From assembly GCA_900550925.1 (NCBI GenBank), contig URTU01000038.1, positions 1 through 16,519 on the forward strand: 16,519 bases of DNA. Reading direction: 5' to 3'. This document shows positions 14,961 through 16,519 of this stretch, in pieces. The DNA comes from an uncultured Alistipes sp. Its GTDB lineage: Bacteria > Bacteroidota > Bacteroidia > Bacteroidales > Rikenellaceae. The translations under genes were made by a program, and so were the position numbers. Each line of letters starts with the position of its first letter. Within the stretch, counting starts at the first letter, position 1. The notes beneath the pieces are model-generated. The model saw only the letters and a program-made list of their open reading frames with translations. It was not told the origin of the DNA and made no database searches.

Positions 14961-15644
14961 TCAATATGTGACGGCTTCCTGTTTTTCGATTATCCGCTTC
15001 AGTTGTTTTACTGTCATTTTCGGGTCGTAGATGACTTCAGAACCGGATGACTCACCGAGCAGGGCGACATACTCCTCGATCGTGCAGGTGTTGATCTGCT
15101 GCCGGCGGGCGTTGAGGCGGCGGGCATTCCGGACAGGCCAGATGTAGAGAACCGGCTTGCCGTCGACGACCGTCTGGTACGACTGTGTCCCGAACCTCTG
15201 CCGTCGTCCTTCACGCATGGCGATCCGGTCGCTGAGGGTGGCCATCTTGTTCGTGGATATGAATCCCTCTTTCGCGGCCCGTTTCAATATCGGCAGGCAC
15301 TTTTTCTGCGCTTCCAGCGGGGCGTGGTCGATGATTATCCAGATGGCGTCGTAGGATTTCTCGGCGAGGCCTGCCGGAATCCCGTCCCGGAGTATCGAGT
15401 CGACCAGCCGAAGGTTCCGACTGTCTATCCGTTCCATCTCTTCGGAGAGCATGACCAGCGAATCGACCAGCGAGTCGGTATAGCCGCCGGTATTGGCCGC
15501 CTTGCCGAGCCGTGCAAGCTCGATCCGGATGGCCTGGTCGCGGTCGTATGCCTTCGAGAGCAGCGAATCGGTCTGTTGGGCTGAGAGGGATGCCGTTGCC
15601 AGAAGTGCCGTGAATAGGAGCGAAAACCGTATCCGAGTTGTCAT
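14961..15644 (-). CDS. Secreted DUF6624-family protein
   Basis: A 227-residue exported protein of unknown function. A clear signal peptide (TTRIRF, hydrophobic core, cleavage near SLSA|QQ at 22) predicts a periplasmic product. Residues of about 35-165 match the DUF6624 pattern: DRDQAIRIEL, an N-x2-L-x2-I stretch (DSRNLRLVDSILRDGIP), AIWIIIDHAP, QKKCLPILKRAAKEG, LSDRIAMREGRRQRFGTQ. The conserved His, Gln and Asp-Arg positions are present, but no activity is established that I can cite. The C-terminal tail (about 170-227) is basic and less family-like. It is upstream of tkt on the same strand (142 nt apart) and divergent from pssA. The family name is from memory of the pattern. Confidence 0.75.
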   Translation of the reverse strand: MTTRIRFSLLFTALLATASLSAQQTDSLLSKAYDRDQAIRIELARLGKAANTGGYTDSLVDSLVMLSEEMERIDSRNLRLVDSILRDGIPAGLAEKSYDAIWIIIDHAPLEAQKKCLPILKRAAKEGFISTNKMATLSDRIAMREGRRQRFGTQSYQTVVDGKPVLYIWPVRNARRLNARRQQINTCTIEEYVALLGESSGSEVIYDPKMTVKQLKRIIEKQEAVTY

Positions 15645-15672
15645 AAAGTCCGTTTTTTGGCAGTTGCAGGGA

Positions 15673-15680
15673 CAAATATA
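15673..15680 (-). promoter_or_regulatory. -7 box for the DUF6624 gene
   Basis: TATATTTG reads from 15680 to 15673 on the minus strand, a perfect TAnnTTTG match 28 nt before the ATG. There is no clear -33 TTTG 19-21 nt upstream. It lies 11 nt from the opposite-facing -7 box of pssA. Confidence 0.5.
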
Positions 15681-15691
15681 GGATTTTTGCG

Positions 15692-15699
15692 TAACTTTG
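15692..15699 (+). promoter_or_regulatory. -7 box for pssA
   Basis: TAACTTTG matches TAnnTTTG perfectly and lies 34 nt before the pssA ATG. The nearest TTG upstream (15664-15666) is spaced 25 nt, wider than usual, so the -33 element is poor. Confidence 0.42.
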
Positions 15700-15733
15700 C
15701 CTGCCGGAGAGTAACTTTTTGACGTCGTAAACC

Positions 15734-16519
15734 ATGAAACCGAGATATTTCACCATACCCAATCTTTTGACGCTGTCGAACCTCTTTTGCGGATCGCTGG
15801 CCGTGCTGTCGGCCTTCGGCGGCAATCTCGAACGGTCGTTCTGGCTGATTGTGCTGGCGGCGGTATTCGACTTCTGCGACGGCTTTGCCGCACGCCTGCT
15901 CAAACAGTATTCGCCGCTCGGGGGGGAACTCGATTCGCTGGCCGATATTGTCAGCTTCGGGTTGGCGCCGTCGGCTGTCGTCTATGCGATATATTGTGCC
16001 GCGGCGGGCGGTGCGGCTTGCGGAACAGCCGGCATGCCACTGGTCGGCGTCGCCGGTACGGGTGTAGGGGCCTGGCGCTATGTCGCCTTTATCATCGTGC
16101 TGCTGTCGGCACTCCGGCTGGCCCGATTCAACGTCGATACCGAACAGACAAGCGAATTCATCGGCATGCCAACCCCTGCCTGCGCAATCTTTTTCGCCTC
16201 GACGGGATATCTCTTCGCACGGGGGATGCTCACCGGTTTCGACATGCGCGACATCCTTATCGTGGCGGTCGTGATGGCCTGCAACGGATACGAAATAAAG
16301 GATCTGGGGGTGATGGTCGAGGCGCAGCGCATCGTCGACGAAGCCGTCGCCTGGGGCGCCGACGCGATCTGCCTGAGCGGACTGATTACCCCTTCGCTCG
16401 AGGAGATGATCCACGTCTGCGAAGAGCTGGAACGCCGGGGGTTGCAAATTCCCGTACTGATCGGCGGTGCGACCACTTCGGACGTACACACCGCCGTAAA
16501 AATAGCTCCGACCTACTCG
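15734..16519 (+). CDS. pssA: Phosphatidylserine synthase PssA, fused in frame to a MetH fragment; runs off the window
   Basis: The first ~180 residues are CDP-diacylglycerol--serine O-phosphatidyltransferase, the membrane enzyme that makes phosphatidylserine, precursor of phosphatidylethanolamine. The CDP-alcohol phosphatidyltransferase motif is complete: D49-G50, A53-R54, G63, D67 and D71. Hydrophobic helices are at about 11-30, 35-53, 76-95, 113-133 and 148-165. ARFNVDTEQTSEFIGMPTPA is typical of bacterial PssA. A sixth helix begins at DILIVAVVMA (173-182) and then the sequence changes to the cobalamin domain of methionine synthase (183-262), with no PssA C-terminal helices. The reading frame is open at the last base. 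The start at 15734 (MKPRYFTIPNLLTL) follows a -7 box. The intact gene would not have this C-terminus, so the product as written is probably an artefact or a broken gene. Confidence 0.85.
   Translation, partial: MKPRYFTIPNLLTLSNLFCGSLAVLSAFGGNLERSFWLIVLAAVFDFCDGFAARLLKQYSPLGGELDSLADIVSFGLAPSAVVYAIYCAAAGGAACGTAGMPLVGVAGTGVGAWRYVAFIIVLLSALRLARFNVDTEQTSEFIGMPTPACAIFFASTGYLFARGMLTGFDMRDILIVAVVMACNGYEIKDLGVMVEAQRIVDEAVAWGADAICLSGLITPSLEEMIHVCEELERRGLQIPVLIGGATTSDVHTAVKIAPTYS
16262..16519 (+). pseudogene. metH: Fragment of methionine synthase MetH (cobalamin-binding domain), joined to pssA
   Basis: From about codon 176-183 of the pssA frame the sequence is the B12-binding domain of cobalamin-dependent methionine synthase. 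It reads CNGYEIKDLGVMV, then GADAICLSGLITPSLEEM and LIGGATTSDVHTAVKIAP, all hallmarks of MetH. What should come directly before it, GDVHDIGKN with the cobalt-ligand His of DxHxxG, is missing; the pssA sequence GFDMRDIL is there instead. The homocysteine and folate domains (about 700 residues) are absent to the left, and whatever follows is outside the window. On its own this piece cannot bind cobalamin in the His-on mode. The left limit is approximate because IVAVVMA fits both families. Confidence 0.85.

Noticed and set aside
15657..15670. Possible sigma-54 -24/-12 promoter (TTGGCAGTTGCAGG) near the DUF6624/pssA divide, tempting because rpoN is in the window
   Set aside because: The GG and GC elements are only 5 nt apart, whereas sigma-54 promoters need about 10.

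Overview
This window is about 16.5 kb of chromosomal DNA from a member of the Bacteroidales. It is fairly GC-rich and a Rikenellaceae/Alistipes-like genome seems plausible, but the genus is only inferred. Three things point to the order. Most transcription units start next to Bacteroidetes-type -7 boxes (TAnnTTTG, several times exactly TATATTTG). Ribosome-binding purine tracts are weak or absent. The secreted and lipoprotein genes, the transketolase subtype and the PAP2-like membrane protein look like Bacteroidetes versions. Nearly all of the window is housekeeping; I see no CRISPR array, insertion sequence, prophage, tRNA or rRNA gene.

Layout, left to right. The 3' end of clpP lies 15 nt before clpX (AAA+ protease pair). 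A 410-bp gene-less stretch with three T-tracts and a promoter follows. Next comes a plus-strand group: manC (GDP-mannose synthesis), murF (peptidoglycan precursor ligase) and a secreted alpha/beta hydrolase, closed by a strong intrinsic terminator. After a 400-bp spacer with a promoter come asnS, rpoN (sigma-54) and a PAP2-like membrane protein whose start overlaps the rpoN stop. A minus-strand lipoprotein gene of unknown function has its own terminator. It is divergent from a secreted GH2-like protein, which is followed 8 nt later by rlmH (23S rRNA methyltransferase). A bidirectional terminator separates rlmH from the minus-strand tkt (transketolase). Upstream of tkt lies a minus-strand secreted DUF6624 protein, divergent from pssA (phosphatidylserine synthase), which runs off the right edge.

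Two places deserve attention. First, the pssA reading frame changes identity at about 16260-16280. Its last ~80 codons are the cobalamin-binding part of methionine synthase (MetH), lacking the DxHxxG cobalt-ligand motif. This is either a genomic fusion by deletion or recombination at a short shared sequence, or, more likely, an assembly chimera. Second, the GH2-family protein keeps the LacZ-like domain order but has lost every catalytic landmark I could align and stops before the nucleophile region, so it looks like a secreted pseudoenzyme. I did not find a convincing new multi-gene system; the remaining observations are regulatory or single-residue oddities.
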